Shown here: positions 27,793-37,331 of the stretch, piece after piece | Numbering within the stretch: position 1 is the first letter of the stretch | Layout: every line of letters starts with the position of its first letter | NCBI GenBank assembly: GCA_030271615.1 | Contig: JARXKP010000002.1 | Location: 5,082-49,077, forward strand | Length of the DNA stretch: 43,996 bases | Source of the DNA: Pseudomonadota bacterium | GTDB lineage: Bacteria > Pseudomonadota > Gammaproteobacteria > Burkholderiales > Burkholderiaceae_C | Direction: 5' to 3' | Position numbers and translations under genes: made by a program | Notes under the pieces: generated by a model | The model's input: the letters and a program-made list of their open reading frames with translations, nothing else | What the model was told of the DNA's origin: nothing | Databases searched by the model: none

Positions 27793-28539
27793 GTGTCGCA
27801 GAATTGGCAGGTGACCGATACCCACATTGCCATCGTCGACGACGAACCCGACATCACGCAACTGCTTGCGGGCTACCTGACGCGTCAGGGCTTTCGTGTC
27901 AGCGAGCTGGCCTCGGGCCACGCCCTGAAGGCCCTGATGCAGGCAGATCCTCCCAACCTGGTGTTGCTCGACCTCGGCCTGCCCGGCGAAGACGGGTTCG
28001 CGATCGCGCGCAAGCTGCGCGAACACTGGCGCTGCGGGTTGATCATCGTCACCGGCCGTGGCGACGCGGTCGACAAGGTGGTCGGTCTGGAGATCGGCGC
28101 CGACGACTACGTGACGAAGCCTTTCGACCTGCGCGAGCTGCTGGCGCGCATCAAGGCAGTGCTGCGGCGCCTGGCTCCGGCCGCCGCGCCCGCGGCAGAG
28201 GCAACTGCCATGGTGGCTCGCGAGCGGCTTTGTTTCGAGCACTGGGAGATCGACGTGGCGTCGCGACAGCTGACCGGCCCCAACGCTCGGCCGGTGGCGC
28301 TGACCGCCGGAGAGTTCGACCTGCTGTGCGTGCTGGCTCGACATGCAGGACGGGTGCTGTCGCGCGACTTCCTGCTGGAGCAGACGCGTGGTCGCGAGGC
28401 TGCGCCGTTCGATCGCACCATCGACGTGCAGATCGGCCGCCTGCGTCGCAAGCTCGACGACGATCCGGACGAACCTCGCATCATCAAGGCGGTGCGCGGT
28501 GCTGGCTATGTGCTGGTACCGGCGGTGACCGCGCGTTGA
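27793..28539 (+). CDS. OmpR-family response regulator
   Basis: IAIVDDEPDITQLLAGYLTRQGF, REC-wHTH with DVQIGRLRRKLDDDPDEPRIIKAVRGAGYVL. Confidence 0.93.
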   Translation: MSQNWQVTDTHIAIVDDEPDITQLLAGYLTRQGFRVSELASGHALKALMQADPPNLVLLDLGLPGEDGFAIARKLREHWRCGLIIVTGRGDAVDKVVGLEIGADDYVTKPFDLRELLARIKAVLRRLAPAAAPAAEATAMVARERLCFEHWEIDVASRQLTGPNARPVALTAGEFDLLCVLARHAGRVLSRDFLLEQTRGREAAPFDRTIDVQIGRLRRKLDDDPDEPRIIKAVRGAGYVLVPAVTAR

Positions 28540-28555
28540 TGCGCAGAGGCTGCGC

Positions 28556-30628
28556 ATGAGACGGCCGGCGTCTCCCCCCGCTGCGGCGCCCGCCGAGGGA
28601 TCGATCTACCGCTCGCTGTTCGGTGCCTATCCGGACGCGCTGCTGCTGGTCGACAGCAGCGGCTGCATCGTGCTCGCCAACCCGGAAGCAGAGCACTTGC
28701 TCGGCTATGCCGCGGGTGAATTGGCCGGCCTGATGGTCGAGGCGCTCGTGCCGGACGCCATACGCCCGCGCCACGCAGCGTATCGCGAGGCCTACAGCCA
28801 CGAACCGAAAGCGCGCCCGATGGGCACGCAGATGGAGCTGGTGGCCAGGCGGCGAGATGGCCGCGAGGTGATGGTCGAGATCGCACTCAGCCCGCTGTAC
28901 ATCGAGGGACAGCCATACGTCGTGGCCGCCGTGCGCGGGATCGAGGCGTATCCGCGCGTGCGGCAGGCGCTGCAGCGGGCGCGCTACAGCGAGTTCGTCG
29001 CGCAGATGGGACGGCTTGCGGTGGACACCCGCGACCCGCAGTTGCTGCTGCAGCAGGTGCCGGCGGTCGCAGCCGATGCCCTGCAGGTCGACGCGGCGGT
29101 CGTGTTCCTGCTGGAACAGAGTCGACTCGAATTCCACGTGGCGGGCGGCGTGGGGCTGCTCGCGGGCGAAGGCCTGGGCAGCCGCTGTCCCAACCGACCC
29201 GACGCGCCGCCGGGTTTCGTGCTGGCACAGGGGCGATCGGTGACTGTCGCCGACTTTCGCAGCGAGCGCCGCTTCGCGGTGCCGCCGGACTATCTGGCAC
29301 AGGGTCTGGTCAGCGCGCTCGCGGTGCCGTTGGTGGATCGTGGACAGATCATCGGCGTGCTGACCGTCCGATCGCGCCAGCCCGAACGTTTCGGCGACGA
29401 CGAACTGCACTTTCTCGAATCTCTGTCGAACCTGCTGGCCGCGAGCCTGCAACGCTCGCAGAGCGAAGAGGCACTGAATCACGCGCAGCGCATGGAAAGC
29501 GTCGGCCAGCTGACCGGCGGTATCGCGCACGATTTCAACAACCTGTTGACGGTGATCCAGGGCAACCTGCAGGTGCTGGAGGAGCATCCCGCTCTGGAGG
29601 CAGATGCCGATGCACAGCAGCTGGTGGCCGCCGCGACGCGGGCCAGTCGCCGCGGCGCCGAACTGACCGGCAAGCTGCTCGCGTTCTCGCGCCGACAACA
29701 GCTCAGCCCGACCGAGGTCGATGTCGGCGAGCTGATCGAGTCGCTGGCCGACATGCTGCGGCGCACGCTGGATCAGCGGATCCGCATCGAGGTCACCGCG
29801 GCGGCGCATGGCCTGCGCTGTGTGGCCGATGCCGGCCAGCTGGAATCGGCGTTGCTCAACATCGCCATCAATTCACGCGATGCCATGCCCGCTGGCGGCA
29901 CGCTGTCGTTTGCGTGCACGCCGTGTACCGCGCTTCCAGCCGATGTGGCGGCCGATCTGGGCGAGCGGGTCCACCGCGAAGCCTTCGTCAAGATCACCAT
30001 CGCCGATACCGGAGAAGGCATGACGGACACGGTGCGCGAACGGGTGTTCGAACCCTTTTTCACGACCAAGGAGCTCGGTCGCGGCACCGGCCTGGGCATG
30101 AGCACGGTCTACGGCTTCGTGAAGCAGTCTCGGGGGTCGATCCGGCTGAACACGGCACCGGGGGCCGGCACCCAAGTCACGCTGTACCTGCCGCAGGTGC
30201 GCGGCGACGCCGAACACGAAGACCCTGCCCTCGACGCCGCCGCGTGCCTGCCGACAGGACTCGACGTGCTGCTGGTCGAGGATGACCCCGAGGTGCGCAG
30301 CGTGGTTCGGCAGTTCCTGCTCGCGCTGGGCTGCCGTGTCAGCGAGTTCGAGGATGCCGAGTCGGCGCTCGCCAGTCTCGCCGCTGGCGGCCGCTGCAAC
30401 GTGCTGTTGACCGACATCGCCCTCGGCGCCGGCATGCGTGGCAGCGAACTCGCTCGCCAGGTCCAGTCGCGCTGGCCCAGTGTGGCCGTGCTGTTGATGT
30501 CGGGTTACTCGGCCGAGCTGTTACAGGCGCAGACCGGCGGCGCGGCGGCCTGGGAACTGCTGCGCAAACCCTACGAACGCGCCGAACTGGCGCGGGCCAT
30601 TGCGCGCGCCCTGAAGGCGCGCAGCTGA
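28556..30628 (+). CDS. Hybrid sensor histidine kinase (PAS-GAF-HisKA-HATPase-REC)
   Basis: PAS near N-terminus, GAF region, H-box TGGIAHDFNNLLTVIQGNL, REC DVLLVEDDPEVRSVVRQFL. Confidence 0.92.
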   Translation: MRRPASPPAAAPAEGSIYRSLFGAYPDALLLVDSSGCIVLANPEAEHLLGYAAGELAGLMVEALVPDAIRPRHAAYREAYSHEPKARPMGTQMELVARRRDGREVMVEIALSPLYIEGQPYVVAAVRGIEAYPRVRQALQRARYSEFVAQMGRLAVDTRDPQLLLQQVPAVAADALQVDAAVVFLLEQSRLEFHVAGGVGLLAGEGLGSRCPNRPDAPPGFVLAQGRSVTVADFRSERRFAVPPDYLAQGLVSALAVPLVDRGQIIGVLTVRSRQPERFGDDELHFLESLSNLLAASLQRSQSEEALNHAQRMESVGQLTGGIAHDFNNLLTVIQGNLQVLEEHPALEADADAQQLVAAATRASRRGAELTGKLLAFSRRQQLSPTEVDVGELIESLADMLRRTLDQRIRIEVTAAAHGLRCVADAGQLESALLNIAINSRDAMPAGGTLSFACTPCTALPADVAADLGERVHREAFVKITIADTGEGMTDTVRERVFEPFFTTKELGRGTGLGMSTVYGFVKQSRGSIRLNTAPGAGTQVTLYLPQVRGDAEHEDPALDAAACLPTGLDVLLVEDDPEVRSVVRQFLLALGCRVSEFEDAESALASLAAGGRCNVLLTDIALGAGMRGSELARQVQSRWPSVAVLLMSGYSAELLQAQTGGAAAWELLRKPYERAELARAIARALKARS

Positions 30629-30646
30629 GGCCTCGGGCCGAGACGA

Positions 30647-31411
30647 TCAGTGCAGCGTCGTAGCAGCCAGGCTGCGTTCGACGAAGACACGCAAAGCTTC
30701 GACGTCGGGGATCTCGATGTCGCGCCGACCCTTCTCGGAAAAGCCGATGACCTTGTCGCGGGCCAGACGCGACAGCGCACGGCTCACGGTCTCGAGCTTC
30801 ATGCCCAGGAAGTTGCCGATCTCGGCGCGTGTCATGCGCAGCGTGATGCAGTCGGTGCGCAGGCCACGCTGCTCGAGCGTGTCGGCCCAGTTGCGCAGGA
30901 AGTCGGCCACCCGGGCGTCGGCTGGCAAGGTGCACAGGGCCAGCATCGAATCCCGGTCGCGTGCCAGTTCACGACTCATTGCGGTGTGCACCGCCGCCAT
31001 CATCCGCGGCGTGCGGCTGCAACGCTCGAGCAACTCGTCGTAACGGATCACCCAGACCTCGCCGGTGTCCATCGCGATCGCGTCGCAGCCGAAGCGGCCT
31101 TCGGCAATGCCGTCGAAGCCCAGCCAGTCGCCCTTGAAGTGCAGACCGGCCACCTGCTCGCGGCCGTCGGCCGAGACGTTGACCGTCTTGAACAAGCCGG
31201 CGTGCACGACGTAAAGCGCTTCGAAAACCTCACCGGCGCGATAGACCTGTTCACCCGCGTGCACGACGCGGCGCACCACGGTCAGCTCGCTGTCGATGAG
31301 GGCGAGCAACTGGGCAATGCGTTCGCCTGCCGGACGATGGGCCGCGGCGATCGCCGGCTTGCAGGAGGCGATGGCGGCGTGTGTCATGGGGGTTGGGGAG
31401 ATGGCTTGCAC
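30647..31411 (-). CDS. Crp/Fnr-family transcriptional regulator
   Basis: cNMP-fold plus HTH RAEIGNFLGMKLETVSRALSRLARDKVI with FNR-type ETVSR recognition helix. Confidence 0.92.
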   Translation of the reverse strand: MQAISPTPMTHAAIASCKPAIAAAHRPAGERIAQLLALIDSELTVVRRVVHAGEQVYRAGEVFEALYVVHAGLFKTVNVSADGREQVAGLHFKGDWLGFDGIAEGRFGCDAIAMDTGEVWVIRYDELLERCSRTPRMMAAVHTAMSRELARDRDSMLALCTLPADARVADFLRNWADTLEQRGLRTDCITLRMTRAEIGNFLGMKLETVSRALSRLARDKVIGFSEKGRRDIEIPDVEALRVFVERSLAATTLH

Positions 31412-31547
31412 GGCAATGTCCTGATCGAGTACTGGGAATGCGTGCAGGCTAGGGTGCGGCCATCAACCGCCGAAGAACGTTACGAGTCGTTCGGTAACAC
31501 CCCGTAAATGGTCGGTAAACGCTTCGGCGCAAATCGATGCGCGGCAA

Positions 31548-31561
31548 CTGATGTGGATCAA
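31548..31561 (+). promoter_or_regulatory. FNR/ANR-like box upstream of usp
   Basis: CTGATgtggATCAA, one mismatch from TTGAT-N4-ATCAA. Confidence 0.55.
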
Positions 31562-31628
31562 GACCGGCGGTCGAGCCAGCGCGTATCGTGACGACGTCAG
31601 TCCGCTTGGACACAGCCAGGGTTTCCTC

Positions 31629-32051
31629 ATGAAAATCTTGTTGGCCGTTGACGGCAGTTCGTACACAAAGCGAATGCTGGCCTTCCTGGCCGCGCGCGAC
31701 GACTTTCTGGGCGACCATCACGAGTACACCGTCATCACCGTGACGCCCAAGATCCCGCCTAACGCAGCCCGGTTTTTCGCGGGCACGACCTTGCAGGACT
31801 ACTACGGCGAGGAAACGGACGCGATCCTCGCGCCGGTGAAGGCATTCCTCTCGCAACTGGGGTGGACCGTGCACTACCGCCACGAAGTCGGCCCACCCGC
31901 GGAAATGATCGCGGCCACCGCGGAGGACGGGCACTTCGACCTGCTGGTACTGGGCTCGCACGGCCAGTCGGCCCTCGGCAATCTGGTGATGGGTTCGGTG
32001 GCGACGGGCGTGCTGGCTCGGTGCCGTACCCCGGTGCTGCTGATACGCTGA
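31629..32051 (+). CDS. Universal stress protein
   Basis: MKILLAVDGSSYTKRML...DLLVLGSHGQSALGNLVMGSVATGVLARCRTPVLLIR. Confidence 0.93.
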   Translation: MKILLAVDGSSYTKRMLAFLAARDDFLGDHHEYTVITVTPKIPPNAARFFAGTTLQDYYGEETDAILAPVKAFLSQLGWTVHYRHEVGPPAEMIAATAEDGHFDLLVLGSHGQSALGNLVMGSVATGVLARCRTPVLLIR

Positions 32052-32151
32052 CGCGATTCTTCAAGACGCAATAATCCTGTCGCGGCGGGTGAGAAGACTT
32101 CGGCGTCCAAGCGCGGCGGTGCTGCGTGTCACCTGCTGCGCCGTGCCTTGA

Positions 32152-33462
32152 ATGACTGCCCCCGACCCGCTTCCTGAATCCCCCGCTGACGCCCCCATCG
32201 ATCGCTTCGTCGCGCGCTGTGCTGCGAGCCTCGAGGACGGCAGCTTCGAGACACTGCTGCTGTCCAAGCACCGCGGGCCCGAGCCCGATCTGACGCGGGT
32301 GACCGTGCGGCCCATCGTGTTGCGCGGCGAGCCGCACCTGACCTTCGTGTACCGCCACACCACGCGCGATGTGACGAAAAACCTGCCGATCGCCGACGCA
32401 CTGCGATCGCTGCGCGAGTTGCTTGGGCCGGTGTTTCGCAACGCACACCTGCACACGAGGGAAGAGACGGTCGAACTCGCGATCAGCCAGCGCGGGGTGT
32501 GCACCTTGCGCAGCACGCCGGTCACCTCCCAGGCCGCCTCGAACGGCATCGGCGCGGCCGCCCGGCCCGACGCACACGACCGCGAGAAGCACCGCTTCGT
32601 CGATGTGACGCGGCCCTTCCTGACCGAGCTCGGCGTCACCACCGCGCAGCACACGGTGGTGCCAGCGATGTCACGCAAGTGGAAACAGATCAACAAGTTC
32701 GTCGAGGTGTTCGCGGGCGCATTGCGGGCCTCGCACCTGCTCGATGACACGTCGGCAACGCCGGGATCAGCCCGCCCGGTGCGCGTGGTCGACTTCGGCG
32801 CGGGCAAGGGCTACCTGACCTTCGCGGTGCACGACCACTTGCGCCAGCAACCGGGCATCGACGCGCAGGTGACCGGTGTCGAGTTGCGGTCCGACATGGT
32901 GCGGCTGGGCAACGCGGTGGTGGACAAACTCGGACTGGCCGGCCTGCGCTTCGACGAAGGCGATGTGCGCAGCCAGGCGGCACGCCCGATCGACGTGATG
33001 ATCGCGCTGCACGCCTGCGACACCGCGACCGATCACGCGATCGACGTGGGCGTGCGCGGCGGGGCGGCGGTGATCGTGTGCTCGCCGTGCTGTCACAAGG
33101 AGCTGCGGCCACAGTTGCTGAGCCCGCATCCGATGCGACCGATCCTGCAGCATGGCGTGCACATGGGGCAGCAGGCCGAGATGCTCACCGACGGTCTGCG
33201 CGCGATGCTGCTCGACGCCTGCGGCTACGACACCCAGGTGTTCGAATTCGTCGCCCTGGAGCACACGCAGAAGAACAAGATGATCCTGGCCGTCAAGCGC
33301 GCGCAGACGCAGCCGGCCAATGATGCGGTCTGGGCACAGATCGACGACATCAAGGCTTTCTACGGCATCCGCGAGCAGTGCCTCGAAAGCCTGTTGCGCG
33401 GCAGGCGCAGCGACGTCGCACCACAATCGTCCGATGGAACCGTCGACCCCCACGCTTTCTGA
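32152..33462 (+). CDS. Class I SAM-dependent methyltransferase
   Basis: RVVDFGAGKGYLTFAVHDHL, ALHACDTATDHAI, VCSPCCHKEL. Confidence 0.85.
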   Translation: MTAPDPLPESPADAPIDRFVARCAASLEDGSFETLLLSKHRGPEPDLTRVTVRPIVLRGEPHLTFVYRHTTRDVTKNLPIADALRSLRELLGPVFRNAHLHTREETVELAISQRGVCTLRSTPVTSQAASNGIGAAARPDAHDREKHRFVDVTRPFLTELGVTTAQHTVVPAMSRKWKQINKFVEVFAGALRASHLLDDTSATPGSARPVRVVDFGAGKGYLTFAVHDHLRQQPGIDAQVTGVELRSDMVRLGNAVVDKLGLAGLRFDEGDVRSQAARPIDVMIALHACDTATDHAIDVGVRGGAAVIVCSPCCHKELRPQLLSPHPMRPILQHGVHMGQQAEMLTDGLRAMLLDACGYDTQVFEFVALEHTQKNKMILAVKRAQTQPANDAVWAQIDDIKAFYGIREQCLESLLRGRRSDVAPQSSDGTVDPHAF

Positions 33463-34126
33463 GTTGCCGTTGTTTCCGCTGCAAAGCGTGCTGTTCCCGG
33501 GCGGCTACCTGCCGTTGCGGATCTTCGAGGTGCGCTACCTCGACATGATCGGCCGCAGTCACAAGGCCGGCACCCCGTTCGGTGTCGTGTGCCTGACCGA
33601 AGGCCGCGAGGTCCGTCAGCCGGCCGCGCGTGATGCATCCGATGCCGCGCGCGGCGAGGGCTTTGCACACGAATCCTTTCACGATGTTGGAACGCTCGCC
33701 ACCATCACGCAGCTGGAGCGCCCGAACCCGGGCCTGATGACGATCTGCTGCACGGGCATGCAGCGGTTTCGCATCCAGTCCCGCGAGCGCTTGAAGCACG
33801 GGTTGTGGGTCGCCCGGATCGAGCTGTTGCCGGACGATGCCGTCGTGCCGGTGCCGAGCGACCTCGAATCCGTGTCGGCCACGCTGCAGGAGGTGGTCAA
33901 GGGCCTCACCGAACGGGCATCCGGTCCGTGTGAAATGCCCCTGCAGCCGCCCTATCGCTGGAACGATTGCGGCTGGGTCGCCAACCGCTGGTGCGAATTG
34001 CTGCCGCTCGGCACGCAAGACAAGCAGCGATTCATGTCGCTGGACAGCCCCTTGCTGCGCCTGGAACTGGTGGCCGACGTGCTGGACCAGACCGGCCTCG
34101 CCCGCTCGTTGTCCGGCAGGACCTGA
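33434..34126 (+). CDS. LON peptidase substrate-binding domain protein
   Basis: SELPLFPLQSVLFPGGYLPLRIFEVRYLDMI. Confidence 0.93.
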   Translation: MEPSTPTLSELPLFPLQSVLFPGGYLPLRIFEVRYLDMIGRSHKAGTPFGVVCLTEGREVRQPAARDASDAARGEGFAHESFHDVGTLATITQLERPNPGLMTICCTGMQRFRIQSRERLKHGLWVARIELLPDDAVVPVPSDLESVSATLQEVVKGLTERASGPCEMPLQPPYRWNDCGWVANRWCELLPLGTQDKQRFMSLDSPLLRLELVADVLDQTGLARSLSGRT

Positions 34127-34170
34127 CGTTCACCAGATCGCGACGGATCTCACTGCACCACACTGACACG

Positions 34171-34590
34171 ATGGCCCGCCCCGCCGATCCGCAAAAATTC
34201 GCCGTCGCCGTGCAACCCAGCCGCATCGACGGACAGGGGGCGTTTGCCGCCGAGGCGATCCCGGCGCGGCGCAAGATCGGCGAGATCCGCGGCGAATCGA
34301 TCAGCGTGAAGGTCGCGCGACAACGCGCTCGCCTTCAGCAGCGCATCATGATCGTCGAGGTCAGCGAACGCCGCGCAATCGATGCATCGCAATCGACCGA
34401 CCCGCTGCGATACACCAATCACTCGTGCCAACCCAACGCGGTGCTGCGCATCCGCCAAGGGCGCATCGAGCTGTACGCGATGCGCGATGTGGCCGTCGGT
34501 GACGAGCTCACGGTCAACTACGGCGAGACGCACCACGAGGGCAAGCTGCGTTGCCGCTGCGGCGCCGCCGGGTGCGTCGGCGCGCTGTGA
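34171..34590 (+). CDS. SET domain-containing protein
   Basis: IDGQGAFAAEAIPARRKIGEIRGE, YTNHSCQPNAVL, DELTVNYG, C-terminal CRCGAAGCVG. Confidence 0.9.
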   Translation: MARPADPQKFAVAVQPSRIDGQGAFAAEAIPARRKIGEIRGESISVKVARQRARLQQRIMIVEVSERRAIDASQSTDPLRYTNHSCQPNAVLRIRQGRIELYAMRDVAVGDELTVNYGETHHEGKLRCRCGAAGCVGAL

Positions 34591-34600
34591 GCCGGAGACG

Positions 34601-35281
34601 TCAGCGCGGGACGCGGTCTCGCCGCTGCTCCAGCCGCCACGTGGTCAGCATATCGCTGCGTGTGTAGGGCTGACTTCGGCTGGACAGTGCAAGCGACCAG
34701 CGGGTCACCAGATCATGCGTGATCGAAGGGGGCGCCTTGGCCGATGCCGTTCCCAGCCACAGGCTCACCATCACCGGCAGCCACAGCGGCAGCCTCGCCA
34801 AGGGCATCGGTGCCGCACGCAGCACCGCGGCCGCCGCAACGCCCCCGACGATCCAACCGGCAACGATCTCGGATGCGGAGTGCACACCGAGCATCGCACG
34901 CGAGATACCCACCAGCAGCGCCAGCGCGACACCGACCGCCAGACCCGCCCGCTGCCAGACGCGGGCGCGACCACCGTCCTGCGCGCCGGCCAGGGCCATG
35001 CCGGCCACCGGAAGGATCGCTGACGCGAACATGGCATGGCCCGAGATGCCGGTGAAGTCGATCTCCGGCCAGCCCCAGCCGTAGCCGATGAAGGCCACCT
35101 TCGACGCGGTCGTCACAGCCGCAGCGGCCACGATGCCCAGCCACCAGGCGGCGGCCAGGCGCCACGCCCGGGCCCGCCAGGCCAGCCACAGTGCGAGCAC
35201 GAGTGCGGTCGGCAGCAGGATCTGCGCCTCGCCGAGTCGGGTGACCACTCTCCAGAAAGCATCCAGCAACGACATCGGCAT
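34601..35281 (-). CDS. PAP2-superfamily phosphatase
   Basis: KVAFIGYGWG...FTGISGHAMFASAILPV...GISRAMLGVHSASEIVAGWIVGG. Confidence 0.88.
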   Translation of the reverse strand: MPMSLLDAFWRVVTRLGEAQILLPTALVLALWLAWRARAWRLAAAWWLGIVAAAAVTTASKVAFIGYGWGWPEIDFTGISGHAMFASAILPVAGMALAGAQDGGRARVWQRAGLAVGVALALLVGISRAMLGVHSASEIVAGWIVGGVAAAAVLRAAPMPLARLPLWLPVMVSLWLGTASAKAPPSITHDLVTRWSLALSSRSQPYTRSDMLTTWRLEQRRDRVPR

Positions 35282-35536
35282 GGCCAGATGCTAAGGGGTG
35301 ACCGTGACCGGTCGAACACGGCTCCTGCAGCACTCCGGCGCTGTGCAGCGGGTTGCGCGAGCACGAAATGTGAAGTGCCTACACCTGCAGATCGGGGGGG
35401 AACGGGGCACAGCATGAGCCCGGGCTGGACGCGCGGGCGACACTCTCGACATGGACACCTTCAGTTACTTTTCTGGCGCCGCAGTCGGCGCCATTCTGCC
35501 CGGGCAGACGCCACCGCAGACCCGGGAGCCGACACC

Positions 35537-35977
35537 ATGAGCCTGTTCGGATGGTTCGGCCGCGGCGGCCGATCGACGGAGGTCGTGCACCCTGCCAAGA
35601 TGGCTCGGCCATCCCCGACGCCGAGAACCGAATCGGGATGGCCGCGCCTGCGCGAACCGCCGCGTCCGCAGGATTCAGCGCTGACGGAGATGGCCCGTCA
35701 GTGGCACAACGCCTTGCAGGAGCGCCACCGCCCCGCCCAGCTGTGCGCGCTGTACCCCCGCCTGGCCAATCGCCTGGCGCTGTGCTGGGGTGACCCGGCA
35801 CTGGCGTCAAAGGTGCTGGACGACCTGGTGGTGGACCGACGGCGCAACCGGACCGGCTTCCCACCGGCCGTGTCGCAGGAGTTGATCCGCCTGCGGCTGC
35901 TGCGTCCGGCACCGGCCGCGCCCAGCGGATTCACGCCGCTCTGGGATGCAAGCAGCATGGCCTGCGGCGACCGCTGA
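35537..35977 (+). CDS. Hypothetical protein
   Basis: MSLFGWFGRGGRSTEVVHPAKMARPSPTPR...ALTEMARQWHNALQERHRPAQLCALYPRLANRLALCW... Confidence 0.65.
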   Translation: MSLFGWFGRGGRSTEVVHPAKMARPSPTPRTESGWPRLREPPRPQDSALTEMARQWHNALQERHRPAQLCALYPRLANRLALCWGDPALASKVLDDLVVDRRRNRTGFPPAVSQELIRLRLLRPAPAAPSGFTPLWDASSMACGDR

Positions 35978-35983
35978 GGCAGC

Positions 35984-37183
35984 TCACGTCGGCACCCGTG
36001 CGGACGGTGCCGACCGCGCAACAGCGCGAGGCGACGGTTGCTTGCGCAGACCGTGCGGCACATAGCCTTTGGTATCCAGGCACCAGCCGTCGGTGGCGTC
36101 GGCATCGGCGAGCTGCTCGATGCGCACGCCGTCCGGCACCAGCCGTTCGTTCGCCGCGCGCAATAGAACCGCCTCGCACCGGGCCGGCGTCAACAACAGT
36201 GCGAAACGCACCCAGCGCTGCATCACCGCTGCGTGGCGCCACGCATCCTCGATGGCCCAGCGAGCGCACTGCGGGTCGGCAGGACGACCGGCTTCGAGCA
36301 CCCTCGGCAGCAGCGTCTGGAAGAACGATCGGAACGCGCGGCGCGCCGCGGGGCCCGGCATCAACGCCTCGATCGCGTTGATGCGCTGGCTCCAGCCGGC
36401 GCCGAGCAGTTGCTGGCTGACGAATGCCTGCAAAGCCTGCACCGGATTGAACAGGCGCAGACGGTTCGGCGGCAGCACCAGCAGCGGCAACTCGCAGGCC
36501 CGCGCGTGCGTGAGTGGTTCGACAAAGCTGCACAGCACGACGATGCGCCCCCACTGAACGGCGTCGAGACCGTCTTGCTGTGCGGGCGCGGTGTTGCCGC
36601 GCTCGCCTTCGGCCTCCAGCTGCCGCGCGATGCGCACCGCGTCGCTGAAGCGGTGGGCGGCCTTCGCGACATGGGCGCGGGCACTCATCACGACCAGGTT
36701 GCCGGCAGCGTAGCCGGCGTCGTTGCGCACCCGATCGATCGAGGCCTCGCGGCGAGCGTCGGTGCGGCTGTCGAGCACCTCGCGGGTGATCGGGCAGTGC
36801 GTGACGGCCAGGCGCTGCAGGTAATGCGGCGTGACCTGGAACAGCTCGACGCTGCGGCCGCGCAGCCACGCATGCAGCCGCAATTGCAGCCATTCACGCA
36901 CCGCCGGGCTCGGCGTCAGCGTGCGGGCGCCGAAGGCGGCCTCGCCGGCGAGCCAACCATGGCGCAGAGGTGAAGGCTCCTGATCGTAAGGAGCGGGCGG
37001 CGTGACGCCGTAGTGCGCGTGGTCCCAGCCGAGCTCGAAGCCGATGTGCTCGTGCGTGGTCAGCAAGGCGGCGGGAGCGCGCGGTTCGGCGCACGGGTGG
37101 GCGACGGCGGTGAGGTCGGCGGAGAACAGGTCGTGGGCAAAAAGATCGGCGGTCATGGCGGGCTCCTCGGGACGCAGCGACAT
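35984..37183 (-). CDS. Hypothetical protein with possible HNH-like segment, divergent from WYL regulator; start may be downstream MTADLF
   Basis: Segment HCPITREVLDSRTDARREASIDRVRNDAGYAAGNLVVMSARAH resembles SIDR..n..GY..GN treble-clef HNH signatures. Confidence 0.65.
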   Translation of the reverse strand: MSLRPEEPAMTADLFAHDLFSADLTAVAHPCAEPRAPAALLTTHEHIGFELGWDHAHYGVTPPAPYDQEPSPLRHGWLAGEAAFGARTLTPSPAVREWLQLRLHAWLRGRSVELFQVTPHYLQRLAVTHCPITREVLDSRTDARREASIDRVRNDAGYAAGNLVVMSARAHVAKAAHRFSDAVRIARQLEAEGERGNTAPAQQDGLDAVQWGRIVVLCSFVEPLTHARACELPLLVLPPNRLRLFNPVQALQAFVSQQLLGAGWSQRINAIEALMPGPAARRAFRSFFQTLLPRVLEAGRPADPQCARWAIEDAWRHAAVMQRWVRFALLLTPARCEAVLLRAANERLVPDGVRIEQLADADATDGWCLDTKGYVPHGLRKQPSPRAVARSAPSARVPT

Positions 37184-37214
37184 GCCGCGATGGCTTCAGT
37201 GTCTCCATCGACAA

Positions 37215-37295
37215 GCTCATGACGTGAGCCAGAAGGACACGGCGCGGAAAAATTTCGCTTATGCTTTCGTTCGTGCTGGCTCATCTGGTGAGCCA
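37215..37295. promoter_or_regulatory. Two copies of inverted repeat GCTCA-N5-TGAGC in divergent intergenic region
   Basis: GCTCAtgacgTGAGC (37215-37229) and TGGCTCAtctggTGAGCCA (37277-37295). Confidence 0.65.
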
Positions 37296-37331
37296 CAAAT
37301 GTGCTAGATCGACACTTTTCCGGAACCGCTG

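Noticed and set aside
26797-28557. 586-aa minus-strand ORF
   Set aside because: Antisense to hemN, TauE/SafE and the response regulator; compositional artefact.
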